This document shows, in pieces, positions 8,541 to 20,498 of a stretch of 64,000 nt of DNA; position 1 is the stretch's first letter; each line of letters begins with the position of its first letter. Under the pieces are notes generated by a model that searched no databases, was not told the origin of the DNA, and saw only the letters and a list, made by a program, of their open reading frames with translations. Source of the stretch: Sphingomonas sp. PP-CE-3G-477 (GTDB lineage: Bacteria > Pseudomonadota > Alphaproteobacteria > Sphingomonadales > Sphingomonadaceae); assembly GCF_003050745.1 (NCBI RefSeq), contig NZ_QAOF01000008.1, positions 1 through 64,000 of the forward strand, written 5' to 3'. The translations under genes were made by a program, and so were the position numbers.

Positions 8541-10560
8541 TCAGCGGAGCTGGCGAAGATGATCCGCAATCGCGGCATTGCCCGGTGCCAGTCGAGTCGC
8601 CTTGACCAGCAATTGCCGTGCGCCGTCGAGATTGCCGTCTGCGGCCAGAGCGACCCCATAAGCATCCGCCGCCGCCGCGCTCATCGGCGACAGTCCGTAG
8701 GCGGCTCGCCCGTATCGCACCGCGATCGCGCCGTCGTCGCTGCCGGCATAGGCCAGCGCGAGATCGACCAGCACGCCACCGTCACGATTGCCGACGCGTC
8801 GCCGTACCCCTTCGAGCGTTTCGATCGCAGCGTCCCAGTCGCCGGACGCGACCTGCCAGTGTCCGAGCAGCCGCAGCCCCGCCAGGCTTTGCGGATTCTG
8901 CGACAGATACCGCGCGAGTGCCGCGCTCGCATCTTCCGCCCGCCCGGCACGGCCGAGCGCGTCGACCAGACGCAGCATGGTTGGTTCGTCGAACGACAGG
9001 TCGGCCGCGCGGGCGTACACGCCGGCCGCTTCGCCGTAGCGTCCCCCGGCGGCCAGTGAATCCCCCAGCGCCAGTTGCGCCGCGGGCGCGCCAGGCGTCG
9101 ATACGGTCAGCGCCCGCGCGCGCGCTACGGCCCCGCCAAAGTCGCCACGCGTGACTAGACCGCGGATCACGCCCAACACATAGGTCGGGTCGCCGGCGGC
9201 GCCGTCGGCGTCCGCCATCAGCGCACCGACCGCATCGTCGGTGACAAATGTCGCAGCCGGCGCGATCGGCCCCGTCGCCGCCCGATCGAGGTACTGCGCA
9301 GTGGACGCCTGATCGCCGACCGCTTCGAACCCGCGCGCGATCAGCGTCAGCGAATAGCTGTCCGCGTCGGCACGCATTCCGATCGGTCGCAACGCATCGA
9401 GCGCCTCGCGGGGGTTGCCCGAGCGGAGCAATGCCGCGCCGAGCAACTGCCGTGCGGTGACGTTCAAGGGCTGCACCGCGACCAGCCGCCGCCACGCGGC
9501 GACCGCCTGCTCGGGCTTGCCCTCCGCATAGTCCAGACTGCCCGACAGCAGGAGCGAACCCGGCAAGCCCGCAATCGCGCCCCCGGTCCGTTGCAGCAAT
9601 GTGCGCGCCAATGCGGTCCGCCCGGCACGCGCGGCGAGCACCGCCTGGAGATACAGCGCCTGCGGGCTGCCCGGCCGCGCCAGCAGCGCATTGCGGGTGG
9701 CGCCCAGCATCTCGGTGTTGCGACCCAGTTCGCCCAGCGTCGCGGCATATTCGATCAGGGCGGGGTGATAATAGGCATCGCTCCGCAACGCCGCTGCGAA
9801 CCAAGGCAGCGCGGCGACCAGCCCGTAACGGCTACGTACGACCTCGCCCTGCAAGGTCAGTGCGGCGGGCTCGCGCGGGGCGAGCGTCGCTGCACGCGCC
9901 GCCGCGACCGACGCGCCGCCGACATCGCCGGCGGTCAGCCGGATACGCCCGAGATCGGTCCATGCCGCCGCATCGTTCGGCGCGCGATCGAGCAGCGCGC
10001 GAAGCGCCGCCTGCGCCTGGACGCCATCGCCTTGCGACGCGAGCGCACGCGCCTGGATCCTTGCGGCATAACCGGCATAGCGCGGCAGCGCCTCAGCGGC
10101 TTCGTCGAGTGCGCCGTCGGCATCGCCTTGCAGCAGCCGTGCATGCCCCAACAGCTGATGAAGACGATCGGCGGACAGCCCGGCATCCGTCGCGCGCGCC
10201 AGTTCGGCTTCCGCGGCCAGACCGTCACCGAGCTCGAGATAGGCGCGGGCGAGCACGGCATGCGCAAGGGCAAGCCTGGGTTCGGCGGCAATCGCGTGCT
10301 GCGCGTTGGTGCGGGCAGCGCTGTAATTCCCGGCATTCAGCGTGTTCAGGCTGTCGATGAGCAACCGGCGCGCATTGGGCGGCGGCGGACGCAAAGCGAG
10401 AGCGATCGCGACGGCGACGAGCGCCAGACTCAGGAGGGCGATCGCGAGGATCCTTGCGCGATTGCCCGTCAGGATGGCGGGCAACTTCACGCTCCGCCGC
10501 CGCCGCTTGCGACGCAGCAGCGGATAGCGACTTGCCCGCGAGCCCGATCCAGACACGGCC

Positions 10561-10568
<8 letters not shown>
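8541..10568 (-). CDS. TPR-repeat membrane protein, PrsT-like (PEP-CTERM/exopolysaccharide locus)
   Basis: 675-residue protein. A basic N-terminus (RRKRRRRS) precedes one membrane helix (about 39-60, ILAIALLSLALVAVAIALAL), followed by more than a dozen TPR-like units, for example ALAHAVLARAYLELGDGLAAE. Its ATG at 10568 overlaps the prsR stop in ATGTCTGA, indicating translational coupling. In exosortase-associated loci a TPR lipoprotein (PrsT) accompanies PrsR and PrsK; here the N-terminus is a membrane anchor without an obvious lipobox, so the PrsT name is by context. Likely role: scaffold for export or assembly of extracellular polysaccharide in the periplasm. Confidence 0.75.
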
Positions 10569-11927
<1,359 letters not shown>

Positions 11928-11931
<4 letters not shown>

Positions 11932-13976
11932 GCCGCCGCCTCCATCACGGTCGCGGCAGGCAACGTTATCCGAAAGCGCGTTCCCTGCCCCTCGCGACTC
12001 GTGACCTCCAGCGTACCGCCCATCGCCTGGACGAGCTGCCGCGCCTCGAACGCGCCGATGCCGAACCCGGCCGGCTTGGACGATACGAACGGGCGGAAGA
12101 GCTGGTCGCGTACGAACCCCGGCGTCATGCCGCAGCCCTGGTCGATCACGTCGATCGCCACGCGATCGCCCTGCGCGTCGATCGACAGCGTGATCGGATC
12201 GTCGACGCTGCTTGCCTCGATGCCGTTCTGGACGAGGTGCCCCAGCACCTGTTCGAGCCGCGTCGCATGGCCAAGCGCGAGCGCCGGTACGACCCGTGCC
12301 GCGATCGGATGCTGGCTCTTCCGCGCGGCTACGATGCGTTCGACCAGCGCACCGACATCGACCGGCTGGAGCGGTTCGCTGGGCGCGGCATTATGCTGCG
12401 ACAGGCGTGCGAGCAGCGCGTTCATGCGATCGGAGGAGTCCTTGAGGGTGGCGATCATGTCGACGCGGAAATCGGGATTGTCGGCGTGGCGTTCGGCATT
12501 GCGCGCAACCAGTGTCAGCTGGCTGACGAGGTTCTTGATGTCATGCAGGATGAACGCGAAGCGGCGGTTGAACTCGTCGAAGCGCGCCGCGTCCGCCAGT
12601 GCGGTATGCGCGCGATCCTCCGCCAGATAACTCGCCGCCTGCCGCCCGGCGACGCGGAGCAGATCGAAATCCTCCCAGTCCAGCGCACGGTCGACCGGCG
12701 GGCGAGCGAGAACGATCGCACCGACCAGGTTGCCGCCGTGCAGCAGCGGCACAATCGCCCAGGCTTCGTGACAGTCGGACAGCCACGTCGGAACGCTCGC
12801 CCGTTCTTCGTGGAGCGCATCGCCCGTGCGGACCGGATCGAGTTCGATAATACGGGCGCCATTGCCGAGATAGCGCGCCAACGCTTCGCCGCCGCTCTCG
12901 GTCGTGTCGCGCCAGTTCCACGTCGTGCTCACCTCAAGCGATGCGCCATCCGGCACCAGCAACAGGCCGCCGGGCGAATCGGTCAGATCTGCCACTGCCT
13001 TCACGACCCGTGTTCCCAGTGGTTCGGGATGACCATCGAACTGCGTGCCCGACATGCCCAGCGTATCGGTAAAGCGCTGCCATTCGGCACGGTAATCATA
13101 GCGATGACGGAACAGGTGCTTTGCGATCTTCACCTTGGTCCACGCGCGCAGCCACGGCGTCGACAGCATCGTCATGAGGGTCGCGGTCGCGCCGAACACG
13201 ATCGCGGTTTGTGCAATGCGGGAATAAGGCCCGGCATAGCTACCGGCGAGGCTGGTCGCGAGCGCGACGATGCCCACGTACAGCACGATTCCGATCGCCG
13301 TGAGCGCCCGTATCGTCACCGGCCGCGACAGCGCGAGCGTCCAGTCTCCACTGCGATGCACCGCGATCATCAACACCGCTGCCACGCCCACCATCGTCAT
13401 GCCGCGCACCGCAGACAGCCATGACACCCAGTCGGCCTGAAAATAATACAGCGTGAGCAGCACGAGGTCAGCGCCCCACATCGCCCCCAGCGCCAGCATG
13501 ACCAGCCTGATCCCGCCGCGCGAAGCCGGAGCCGCCTGATAGAGATGGTGGACCAGCACCAGTGCGCTGACCGCGGTCATCATGCGGAAGACCAGCCGCG
13601 CGGTGCCGACCGCCACCACGGCCTCGCGGTCAATCGGCGCCATTTCCGCTATTGCCATCAAGGCACTCATCACCGCGATCGCGACGACCAGCAGATAGAC
13701 CGCCCCCAACGCGAAATTCCCTGTCCGATCCCGCCGGACCAGCGCCAGCATGAAACCGAGCCACGCAATATTGCGGACGCTTTCCGCGATGCGTGGTGCG
13801 ACATGGCCGGCATCGATCCCCGCCACCGCCAATGCCCAGAGGCTCGTCGCGAACAAGGCCGTGACGAACGCGCCGTGCGGCCAATGCCCAGCACCGCCGC
13901 GGAGTTGCGCTACGCCCAGCCCCCCGAACACGAGGGCGGCGAGCGCATGGCTCCAGAGGATGAGCGTCGCCATCAT
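11928..13976 (-). CDS. prsK: PEP-CTERM-system sensor histidine kinase PrsK
   Basis: 682-residue membrane kinase. The N-terminal third is a run of about eight hydrophobic helices (LILWSHALAALVFGGLG onward to about residue 290), followed by a GAF-like domain and a kinase core with the unusual H box FILHDIKNLVSQL and ATPase boxes (VLGHLVQNGIEAS, DQGCGMTP, GFGIGAFEARQL). The HDIKN form and domain order are those of the XrtA/PEP-CTERM kinase PrsK. It overlaps its partner regulator by 4 bp. No exosortase or PEP-CTERM protein occurs in this window. Confidence 0.9.
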
Positions 13977-13983
13977 GCCGTGT

Positions 13984-15372
13984 TCAGCGTGCGCCGACCG
14001 GCCACAGCACCACGCGCAACGTCTGCAACAGGATCAGCATGTCGAGGAACGGCGAGTAGTTCTTCGCGTAATAGAGGTCGTATTCCAGCTTGTGCCGGGC
14101 ATCCTCGATCGACGCGCCATACGGATAGTTGATCTGCGCCCAACCGGTGATGCCGGGCTTCACCATGTGCCGCTCGGCATAGAAGGGCAGTTGATCCTCG
14201 AGCTGTTCGACGAACTGCGGGCGTTCGGGGCGTGGCCCGACGAAGCTCATCTCGCCCTTCAACACGGTCCAGGTCTGCGGCAGTTCGTCGATCCGGACCT
14301 TACGGATGAAACGACCGACCCGGGTGATGCGGGGATCGTCCTCCGCCGCCCAGACCGCCGTCCCCGCGACCTCGGCATCCTGCCGCATCGAACGCAGCTT
14401 CAGGATGTCGAAGCCCTCGTTGTAGAGCCCGACTCGTCGCTGGCGGTAGAAGGCCGGGCCCTTCGATTCGAGTTTGATGGCGATTGCGGTGAGCAGGATG
14501 ATCGGCAGCGTCACGATCAGCAACAGCCCGCTCGCGATGATGTCGAACGCACGCTTGAAGACGCTCGACAGCATGCGACTCGATGCGAAGCCGTCGGAGA
14601 AGATCAGCCAGGACGGATTGACGCTCTTCAGGTCGATGCGCCCCGTTTCACGTTCGAGAAAGCTCGAAATCTCGCTGACCTGGACGCCGGTCGTGCGGAC
14701 CCGCAACAGATCCTTCATCGGCAAGGCGTTGCGTCGCTCGTCGAGCGCGAGGACGACTTCGCTGGCATTCTGATCGACGATGTACGCCGCCAGGTTCGGA
14801 ATGTCGGCGCGCGGCGTGACGGTCGCAACGACGGGATCCGCCTCCCCCATGGAGACGAAAGCCGCGACGACGAAATTAATGCCGGGCTGTTCGGACAATC
14901 CGAGAATCTGCGCCGCACGCTTGCCGGCGCCCAGCACGATGATGCGACGCTTGAACGTCTCGCCGCCGAGCGTCTTCCCGAGCAACGCCCGCACGGTGAC
15001 GAGCAGCACGGTCGCGATGATGGTGGAGTACAACAGGTTCGATCGCCAGAAGGTAAGTGCGGGAACCAGAAAGAAGATGAACGACAAGAAGATGACGCCG
15101 AGCGCGAGCGCCACGGCCAGACGCGCGGCGGCGAACCGGAGCGACAGGAACGAAGCGACGCCGTACGCCCCGACCGCGACCAGCGAGACCTGCAACGCGA
15201 TCGCAAACGTCAGCAACTGCGCGATCCTGGTGGCGATCGGCTCGACCACCATCCCGATCTGATGCGCGCGAACGACCCAGCCCAGCTCTGCCGAAACGAT
15301 CAGCAGGATCATGTCGACCAGCCCGAGCAGAAGCACGGTATGCGGCACGTAATGCTTGAAGAGCCGTATCAT
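13984..15372 (-). CDS. Polyprenyl-phosphate sugar-1-phosphate transferase for exopolysaccharide (EpsE/WcaJ-like)
   Basis: 462-residue enzyme that starts exopolysaccharide repeat units by moving a sugar-1-phosphate onto undecaprenyl phosphate in the inner membrane. It has four to five N-terminal membrane helices, a central Rossmann-like CoA-binding-like domain ([17 protein letters not shown]), a further hydrophobic helix ([16 protein letters not shown]) and the bacterial sugar transferase domain: [22 protein letters not shown], then [22 protein letters not shown] and [12 protein letters not shown], the family's three signature blocks. Only 7 bp separate it from prsK. It diverges from the GDP-mannose enzyme gene. 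The sugar used cannot be told from sequence. Confidence 0.9.
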   Translation of the reverse strand: MIRLFKHYVPHTVLLLGLVDMILLIVSAELGWVVRAHQIGMVVEPIATRIAQLLTFAIALQVSLVAVGAYGVASFLSLRFAAARLAVALALGVIFLSFIFFLVPALTFWRSNLLYSTIIATVLLVTVRALLGKTLGGETFKRRIIVLGAGKRAAQILGLSEQPGINFVVAAFVSMGEADPVVATVTPRADIPNLAAYIVDQNASEVVLALDERRNALPMKDLLRVRTTGVQVSEISSFLERETGRIDLKSVNPSWLIFSDGFASSRMLSSVFKRAFDIIASGLLLIVTLPIILLTAIAIKLESKGPAFYRQRRVGLYNEGFDILKLRSMRQDAEVAGTAVWAAEDDPRITRVGRFIRKVRIDELPQTWTVLKGEMSFVGPRPERPQFVEQLEDQLPFYAERHMVKPGITGWAQINYPYGASIEDARHKLEYDLYYAKNYSPFLDMLILLQTLRVVLWPVGAR

Positions 15373-15534
15373 GCAACGCTTCCCGACAGGTTATTTGTAA
15401 ATGCTACCGACACCTGAACGCTTGGTTTCGCAGGAAAACACGAAAAAAGCCTGAAGACCGCGCATCCAATCGATACATTCGGCGATTGGCACCGGTGGCC
15501 GCTCCGCTATAGCTCAGCGCCACTCGGAGGATTC

Positions 15535-16623
15535 ATGACCGCACGCAAAATCGTTCCCGTTATCTTGTCAGGCGGATCGGGCACGCGCCTTTGGCCGATG
15601 TCCCGCCCTGAAATGCCCAAGCAGATGCTCGCGCTGACGGCGGATGAGACGATGCTGCAACTAACGGCAGGGCGGGCGTTCGGCGAGCGATTTGCCGCGC
15701 CGATCGTGGTTGCCAACGCGCGCCACGCCGATCTGGTCGAGCAGCAGCTTGCAGAAGCTGGCGCAACACCGCAGGCGCTGATCCTGGAGCCCACCGGTCG
15801 CAACACCGCGCCCGCCATCGCGCTGGCGGCTATTGCGGCGGGGGGGGGCGGCGACGCGTTACTGGTTATGCCGTCGGACCACGTTATCGGCGATGTCGCG
15901 GCATTCCACGCGGCGATCGAGGCGGCGATGCCGCTCGTCACGCAAGGGTGGCTGGTCACGTTCGGCATCGCACCCGACGCGCCCGAGACCGGCTATGGCT
16001 GGATCCAGATCGGCGACGAACTCCAGCCCGGCGTCAACCGCGTCGCGCGGTTCGTCGAGAAGCCCCCGCTCGACAAGGCGCAGTCGATGCTGGCGAGCGG
16101 CGATCATGCCTGGAACGGCGGCATATTCCTGTTCCTTGCCGACGCCTACCTCGAAGCGCTCGCACAGTTCGATCCGGGCATCCTGACCGCCACGCAGGAG
16201 GCGATGGACAAGGCGCGTACCGAAGGGACCCGCATCTACCCCGACGCGGTCGCCTTCGCAGCCTCGCCCGACGATTCGATCGATTATGCGGTGATGGAAA
16301 AGGCCGACCGTGTCGCGGTCGTGCCGGTCGCGATGGGCTGGAACGACGTCGGCAGCTGGGACGCACTCCACGCGATCAGCGACACCGACAGCGACGGCAA
16401 CGCGCACCGCAGCCACGGCGATGGTGACGTGCTCGCAATCGATACGAAGAACTGCTTCGTCCGCAGCGACGGCGTTCGCGTCTCGCTGGTCGGGGTCGAG
16501 GATCTGATCGTGGTCGCGAGCGGTAACGACGTCCTGATCATGCCACGCGGCCGCAGCCAGGAAGTGAAAAAGCTGATCGAGTCCATGAAGGACCCAGCGA
16601 AGAAGGCAGCGCCGACGAGCTGA
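15535..16623 (+). CDS. manC: Mannose-1-phosphate guanylyltransferase
   Basis: 362-residue enzyme joining GTP and mannose 1-phosphate to give GDP-mannose, a sugar donor for exopolysaccharide. The pyrophosphorylase signature LSGGSGTRLWPMSRPEMPKQ spans 11-30 and the sugar-binding FVEKP follows at about 176-180. It ends near residue 360, so it lacks the C-terminal cupin isomerase domain of bifunctional ManC/XanB. Ribosome binding site GGAGG lies 6 bases before ATG 15535. Its divergent arrangement with the sugar transferase suggests a shared exopolysaccharide purpose. Confidence 0.92.
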   Translation: MTARKIVPVILSGGSGTRLWPMSRPEMPKQMLALTADETMLQLTAGRAFGERFAAPIVVANARHADLVEQQLAEAGATPQALILEPTGRNTAPAIALAAIAAGGGGDALLVMPSDHVIGDVAAFHAAIEAAMPLVTQGWLVTFGIAPDAPETGYGWIQIGDELQPGVNRVARFVEKPPLDKAQSMLASGDHAWNGGIFLFLADAYLEALAQFDPGILTATQEAMDKARTEGTRIYPDAVAFAASPDDSIDYAVMEKADRVAVVPVAMGWNDVGSWDALHAISDTDSDGNAHRSHGDGDVLAIDTKNCFVRSDGVRVSLVGVEDLIVVASGNDVLIMPRGRSQEVKKLIESMKDPAKKAAPTS

Positions 16624-16635
16624 AGTCGGGATGCA

Positions 16636-16666
16636 CGATCGGTCCGGCTGCACGCCGGGCCGGTCG
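16636..16666. terminator. Hairpin terminator between convergent genes
   Basis: A 13-bp stem (16636-16648 with 16654-16666, two G-T wobbles) closes a TGCAC loop 12 bp after manC. On the minus side it directly follows the small NepR-like gene, so it can serve both transcripts. Confidence 0.65.
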
Positions 16667-16668
16667 AA

Positions 16669-16833
16669 TTACGGTTTCTTGCGGGTCTTCGGCACCTGAG
16701 ACAGGCGCGTCAGCAATGTCGGAATGTCTTCGGTGATCATCGTGTCCGTCGGCGTCTGCCAAGACGAACGCAACGTTTCGCCGACATCGTGCAATCGTGC
16801 GCCGGCTTCACGCCTGGATGTCTCGTTTCGCAC
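16669..16833 (-). CDS. Small NepR-like protein (possible anti-sigma factor), GTG start
   Basis: 54-residue protein. The core VGETLRSSWQTPTDTMITEDIPTLLTRL follows the NepR pattern (IG..LRs.y...v.e.IPd.l..LL..L), the short alphaproteobacterial anti-sigma factor of the general stress response that binds EcfG and is displaced by PhyR. The GTG start at 16833 was chosen because GGTGAGG stands 5 bases upstream; longer frames back to 16887 lack a good site. It ends in a basic tail KTRKKP. No phyR or ecfG lies nearby, so it would be an orphan paralogue. The assignment is by pattern only and could be wrong. Confidence 0.5.
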   Translation of the reverse strand: MRNETSRREAGARLHDVGETLRSSWQTPTDTMITEDIPTLLTRLSQVPKTRKKP

Positions 16834-17060
16834 GTCTACCTCACCTACGCATACACCCGACGGCATCCTTCGGGGGGGTAAGGACACCGCCGGGCTCTCG
16901 GGTCAAACCGACGATATCCGCGCTTGTTCCGGCGGTTTCGCGACGGACGCATCTTCCACGCCGGTTCCGGTCGCAGACGCGCCGAAATTCCGATCCCGAA
17001 GCGCTGGCGGTCCGCGCGGCGATCGGCTTAGATGCGCGAAAGTTCACGGGAGAGTTCGTC

Positions 17061-18875
17061 ATGGATCGTCGCCAGTTCCTCGCATCGGGCGGCGTCGCCG
17101 CGCTTGCCACCACGCTGCTGCCCTCATTGGCTTTTGCGCAGTCGAGCGGCGACACCGCGCTCAACGCCGATTTCGAGCGGATCTTCCAGGCGAGCGTCGC
17201 CCGGTCGCCAGAACTCGCGACGTCGCTTGGCCTCGACAAGGGACCGCTCGCGAGCCTGAAGAGCCAGCTATCGCCGCGCACGCCGGAAAAGCGCGCACGC
17301 GACGTGAGCGAGACCAAAGTCGCGCTCGCCAGCCTGGCCCGCTACGACGGCGCGGGCCTGTCGCCTGCCGCCAAGCTGAACCTCGAAGTCGTGCGCTATT
17401 CGCTCGCCACACAGATCGCCGCGCCCGAGAAATTCGGCATGGACAGCCCGATCCGCCCCTACCGGATCTTCCAGCAGGGCGGCGCCTATTTTCAGGTGCC
17501 CGATTTCCTCAACACCGCGCACACCATCAACGCCACCCCGGATGCGGAGGCGTATCTGTCGCGGCTCGATCAGTTCGGCACGGTGCTCGACCAGGAAAGC
17601 GCGATGCAGCAGGCCGAGGCGGCACGTGGCCTGCTCGCACCCGGCTGGTCGCTCGACCTGACGCTGGGACAGATGCGGAAACTGCGCAGCCAGCCGGCGG
17701 CGACGTCGAGCATCGTCCAGTCATTGGTGAAGCGTGCGGCGGCCAAGGGTCTTGCCGGCGACTGGCAGGCGCGCGCTTCGAAGATCGTCGAGGGCAAGGT
17801 CTATCCCGCGCTCGACCGCCAGATCGCGCTGATCGAGCGGTTGAAGCCGACCACCAAGCCCGGCGACGGGATATGGCGCGTGCCGAACGGCGACGCGATC
17901 TATGCGATGGCGCTGAACCAGGCCACGACGACAACGATGAGCCCCGACGAGGTCCACCGCATCGGCCTCGCACAGGTAGCCGAGATCACCGCGCAGCTCG
18001 ACACGATCCTGAAATCGCAGGGCTTCACGACCGGCACGGTCGGCGAGCGGCTGGCGAAGCTCAACGTGACTCCGGACCAGCTTTACGCGAACACCGCGGA
18101 GGGGCGCACCGAGCTGATCGCCGGCCTGAACGACGGCATCAAGGCGATGTACGCCAAGCTGCCCCAGGCCTTCTCCGAAGTGCCGACGCAGCCGCTCGAG
18201 ATCCGCGCGGTGCCGGTCGAGATCCAGGACGGCGCCTCGAACGGCTATTACAACCGCGCCTCGCTCGATGGCAGCCGCCCGGCAATCTACTTCGTCAATC
18301 TGAAGGACGTCGGCGACTGGCCGAAATACACGCTGCCGTCGCTCACCTATCACGAGGGTGTGCCGGGGCATCACCTCCAGATCAGCCTTGCGCAGGAATC
18401 GAAGGACATTCCGACGCTGCGCAAGATCGGCTTCTTCTCGGCCTATTCGGAGGGCTGGGCGCTGTATGCGGAGCAGCTGGCCGACGAGCTCGGGGCGTAT
18501 GCATCGCCGCTGGAGCGCGCAGGCTATCTCCAGTCGTTCCTGTTCCGCGCGACGCGTCTGGTGGTCGATACCGGCATTCACGCGAAACGCTGGAGCCGCG
18601 AGAAGGCGACCGACTATATGGTCGCGACGACCGGCTTTGCGCGACCGCGGACGCAGCGCGAGGTCGAGCGCTATTACACGCAGGCGGGTCAGGCTTGCAG
18701 CTACAAGGTCGGCCACATGGCATGGACGCGGGCGCGGGTGAAGGCGAAGGCCGCATTGGGCGACACGTTCGACCTGAAGCAGTTTCACGACATCCTGAAG
18801 GAAGGTGCGATGCCACTGACGATCCTGGAACGCCGGGTCGACGAACGGATCGCGGCGATGAAGGCCAAGGGCTGA
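17061..18875 (+). CDS. DUF885-family zinc metallopeptidase-like exported protein
   Basis: 604-residue protein with N-terminus MDRRQFLASGGVAALATTLLPSLAFAQ, a signal peptide whose RRQFL resembles a Tat motif. The metal-binding HEGVPGHH is at 431-438 with a downstream glutamate in FSAYSEGWALYAE, the pattern of DUF885 proteins, which are related to gluzincin carboxypeptidases. Probably periplasmic peptide hydrolysis; no substrate is known. The start at ATG 17061 is preceded by GGGAGAG; an in-frame extension to 16797 is not supported because it would bury the signal peptide. Single gene. Confidence 0.85.
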   Translation: MDRRQFLASGGVAALATTLLPSLAFAQSSGDTALNADFERIFQASVARSPELATSLGLDKGPLASLKSQLSPRTPEKRARDVSETKVALASLARYDGAGLSPAAKLNLEVVRYSLATQIAAPEKFGMDSPIRPYRIFQQGGAYFQVPDFLNTAHTINATPDAEAYLSRLDQFGTVLDQESAMQQAEAARGLLAPGWSLDLTLGQMRKLRSQPAATSSIVQSLVKRAAAKGLAGDWQARASKIVEGKVYPALDRQIALIERLKPTTKPGDGIWRVPNGDAIYAMALNQATTTTMSPDEVHRIGLAQVAEITAQLDTILKSQGFTTGTVGERLAKLNVTPDQLYANTAEGRTELIAGLNDGIKAMYAKLPQAFSEVPTQPLEIRAVPVEIQDGASNGYYNRASLDGSRPAIYFVNLKDVGDWPKYTLPSLTYHEGVPGHHLQISLAQESKDIPTLRKIGFFSAYSEGWALYAEQLADELGAYASPLERAGYLQSFLFRATRLVVDTGIHAKRWSREKATDYMVATTGFARPRTQREVERYYTQAGQACSYKVGHMAWTRARVKAKAALGDTFDLKQFHDILKEGAMPLTILERRVDERIAAMKAKG

Positions 18876-18884
18876 GACTTGGCT

Positions 18885-19009
18885 ATCCTCCCCCGCAAGG
18901 GGGAGGTGGCGCCGAAGGTGACGGAGGGGGAGGACACGGAACCGGGGTTGTTCCTTACCTCCCCCTCCGTCTGGCTAAAGCCAGCCACCTCCCCCTGGCG
19001 GGGGAGGAT
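18885..19009. repeat. Nested palindromic repeat
   Basis: Outer arms 18885-18910 and 18984-19009 match over 26 bp with one mismatch; inner arms around 18920-18935 and 18957-18971 (GACGGAGGGGGAGG and its complement) also pair. It lies just after the DUF885 gene and probably ends its transcript. Composition resembles the repeat at 1042-1150. Confidence 0.75.
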
Positions 19010-19082
19010 CGTTTAAATCCGACGCGCAGTCCGACGCGTGCGAAGCCGCCCTGCCCTCGCGTCCGTTTGTCGCTAACCGCGT

Positions 19083-19234
19083 CCCGCTCGTGCCGAGTAG
19101 AGACCGAGTAGCTGCGCCAGCAGCGTATCGAGATCGCGTATCGAGGTACACGTTCCGCGCGCCAACTGTCCTTCGATACGCCGTCTCGATACGCCCCTGC
19201 AGAGCTATGCGATCGCTACTCGGAACGAACGGGA
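19083..19234. repeat. Second palindromic repeat in the 18876-19268 gap
   Basis: CCGCTCGTGCCGAGTAG at 19085 pairs with GCTACTCGGAACGAACGG near 19217-19234 (two mismatches), and inside it GTATCGAGATCGCGTATCGAGG pairs with CCTTCGATACGCCGTCTCGATAC. It is a dispersed-repeat-like element; no coding sequence is credible in this 393-bp gap. Confidence 0.65.
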
Positions 19235-19268
19235 TTGGAGCAAGTTCACGGCCCCCTACTTCCACAAA

Positions 19269-20498
19269 CTAATTCGGCGTCACCTTTACCATCACCACGC
19301 CGTGCGGCGGGACCATCGCCGAGAACCGTCCCTCCCGCAGGCGCCGTGTCGTCCCCGACCACAAATCGCGCACGTCAGACGCCATCCCGGCCGTGTAACC
19401 AATCTCCGGCCATGCTACCGCGATCTCGGCCGGCGTCGTTCCCCGGTTCAGCAACAGCACCGCCCGGCTTCCGTCCGCCAACGGTCGCGCCCAGACCTCG
19501 TGATCGCCATCGTCGCGGACCCGCCGCCCCTGCATCCCGAGCGTATCCTGATCGACCGCGATCACGTCCGCATTCAGCAGGATCGCGCGCGTCGGGCCGT
19601 CCATCTTCGCGACGTCGTTGCCCGCGATCAGCGGTGCCGCCATCATCGCCCACAGGCTGAAATGCGCGCGATATTCGGTGTCGGTCATCCCGCCATTGCC
19701 GACCTCGAGCATGTCCGGATCGTTCCAGTGGCCCGGCCCCGCGAACGGATAGAGCGGCTCGTTCTTGTCGACGATGTCCATCATGCCGAGCGAATAGGTC
19801 ACCGGCCCCGCCCACGCATCGCGGATGTCGCCGGTAGTACGCCACATGTTGCCGATCTTCGCGCCCCATTCCCACGGGCGGTTGTTGCCCCATTCGCAGA
19901 TCGAAAGCAGCATCGGGCGGCCGGTTGCGCGGATCGCGTCCGACATCAGCGCATAGGCCTCTTCGGCATTGCGCACGCCAGTCGAGCACCAGTCGTATTT
20001 AAGATAATCGACGCCCCAGCGCGCATAAGTCAGCGCGTCCTGATACTCGTGTCCCTGGCTGCCGGGACGCCCGCCGCAAGTCTTTCGCCCGGCATCGGAG
20101 TAGATCCCGAACTTGAGGCCCTTCGCATGGACGTAATCCGCCAGCGCCTTGATCCCCGACGGGAACTTGCTGGCGTCGGCGGTGATGAAGCCGTCTTTGT
20201 CACGATCGCCATGCCAGCAATCGTCGATCACGACATAGCCGTATCCCGCCGCCTTCATGCCGTTCGCGACGATCGCGTCGGCGGTGTCGCGGATCACCTG
20301 TTCGGTGACCTTGCAGCCGTGTTTGTTCCAGCTGTTCCACCCCATCGGCGGCGTCATCGCGAGGCCGTTGGCGGTCCGCCCGGCCTCGCGCGATGGGCGC
20401 ACGGTGTTGGGATCGACGAGCTGGTCCTGCGCCGCCGCGAGCGTGCTCGACATCGCCGCACACAGCGCGAGCAGCAGTCGCACGAAACGACGGCTCAC
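19269..20498 (-). CDS. GH27 alpha-galactosidase
   Basis: 409-residue exported glycosidase, signal peptide MSRRFVRLLLALCAAMSSTLAAAQ. GH27 hallmarks are clear: PPMGWNSWNKHGC (50-62), DDCWHGDRD (92-100), nucleophile D169 in YLKYDWC, acid/base D224 in WRTTGDI, then GHWNDPDMLEVGNGG and FSLWAMMAAPLIAGND. A C-terminal beta domain follows. It removes terminal alpha-galactose (or beta-arabinopyranose, which shares the family) from plant polysaccharides. Its ATG overlaps the stop of the GH3 gene (ATGA), so they form an operon for extracellular or periplasmic carbohydrate breakdown. Confidence 0.93.
   Translation of the reverse strand: MSRRFVRLLLALCAAMSSTLAAAQDQLVDPNTVRPSREAGRTANGLAMTPPMGWNSWNKHGCKVTEQVIRDTADAIVANGMKAAGYGYVVIDDCWHGDRDKDGFITADASKFPSGIKALADYVHAKGLKFGIYSDAGRKTCGGRPGSQGHEYQDALTYARWGVDYLKYDWCSTGVRNAEEAYALMSDAIRATGRPMLLSICEWGNNRPWEWGAKIGNMWRTTGDIRDAWAGPVTYSLGMMDIVDKNEPLYPFAGPGHWNDPDMLEVGNGGMTDTEYRAHFSLWAMMAAPLIAGNDVAKMDGPTRAILLNADVIAVDQDTLGMQGRRVRDDGDHEVWARPLADGSRAVLLLNRGTTPAEIAVAWPEIGYTAGMASDVRDLWSGTTRRLREGRFSAMVPPHGVVMVKVTPN

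Noticed and set aside
15486..15503. Sigma54-like promoter TTGGCACCGGTGGCCGCT before manC
   Set aside because: The GG and GC elements are one base too far apart for a -24/-12 promoter, though PrsR context made it tempting.
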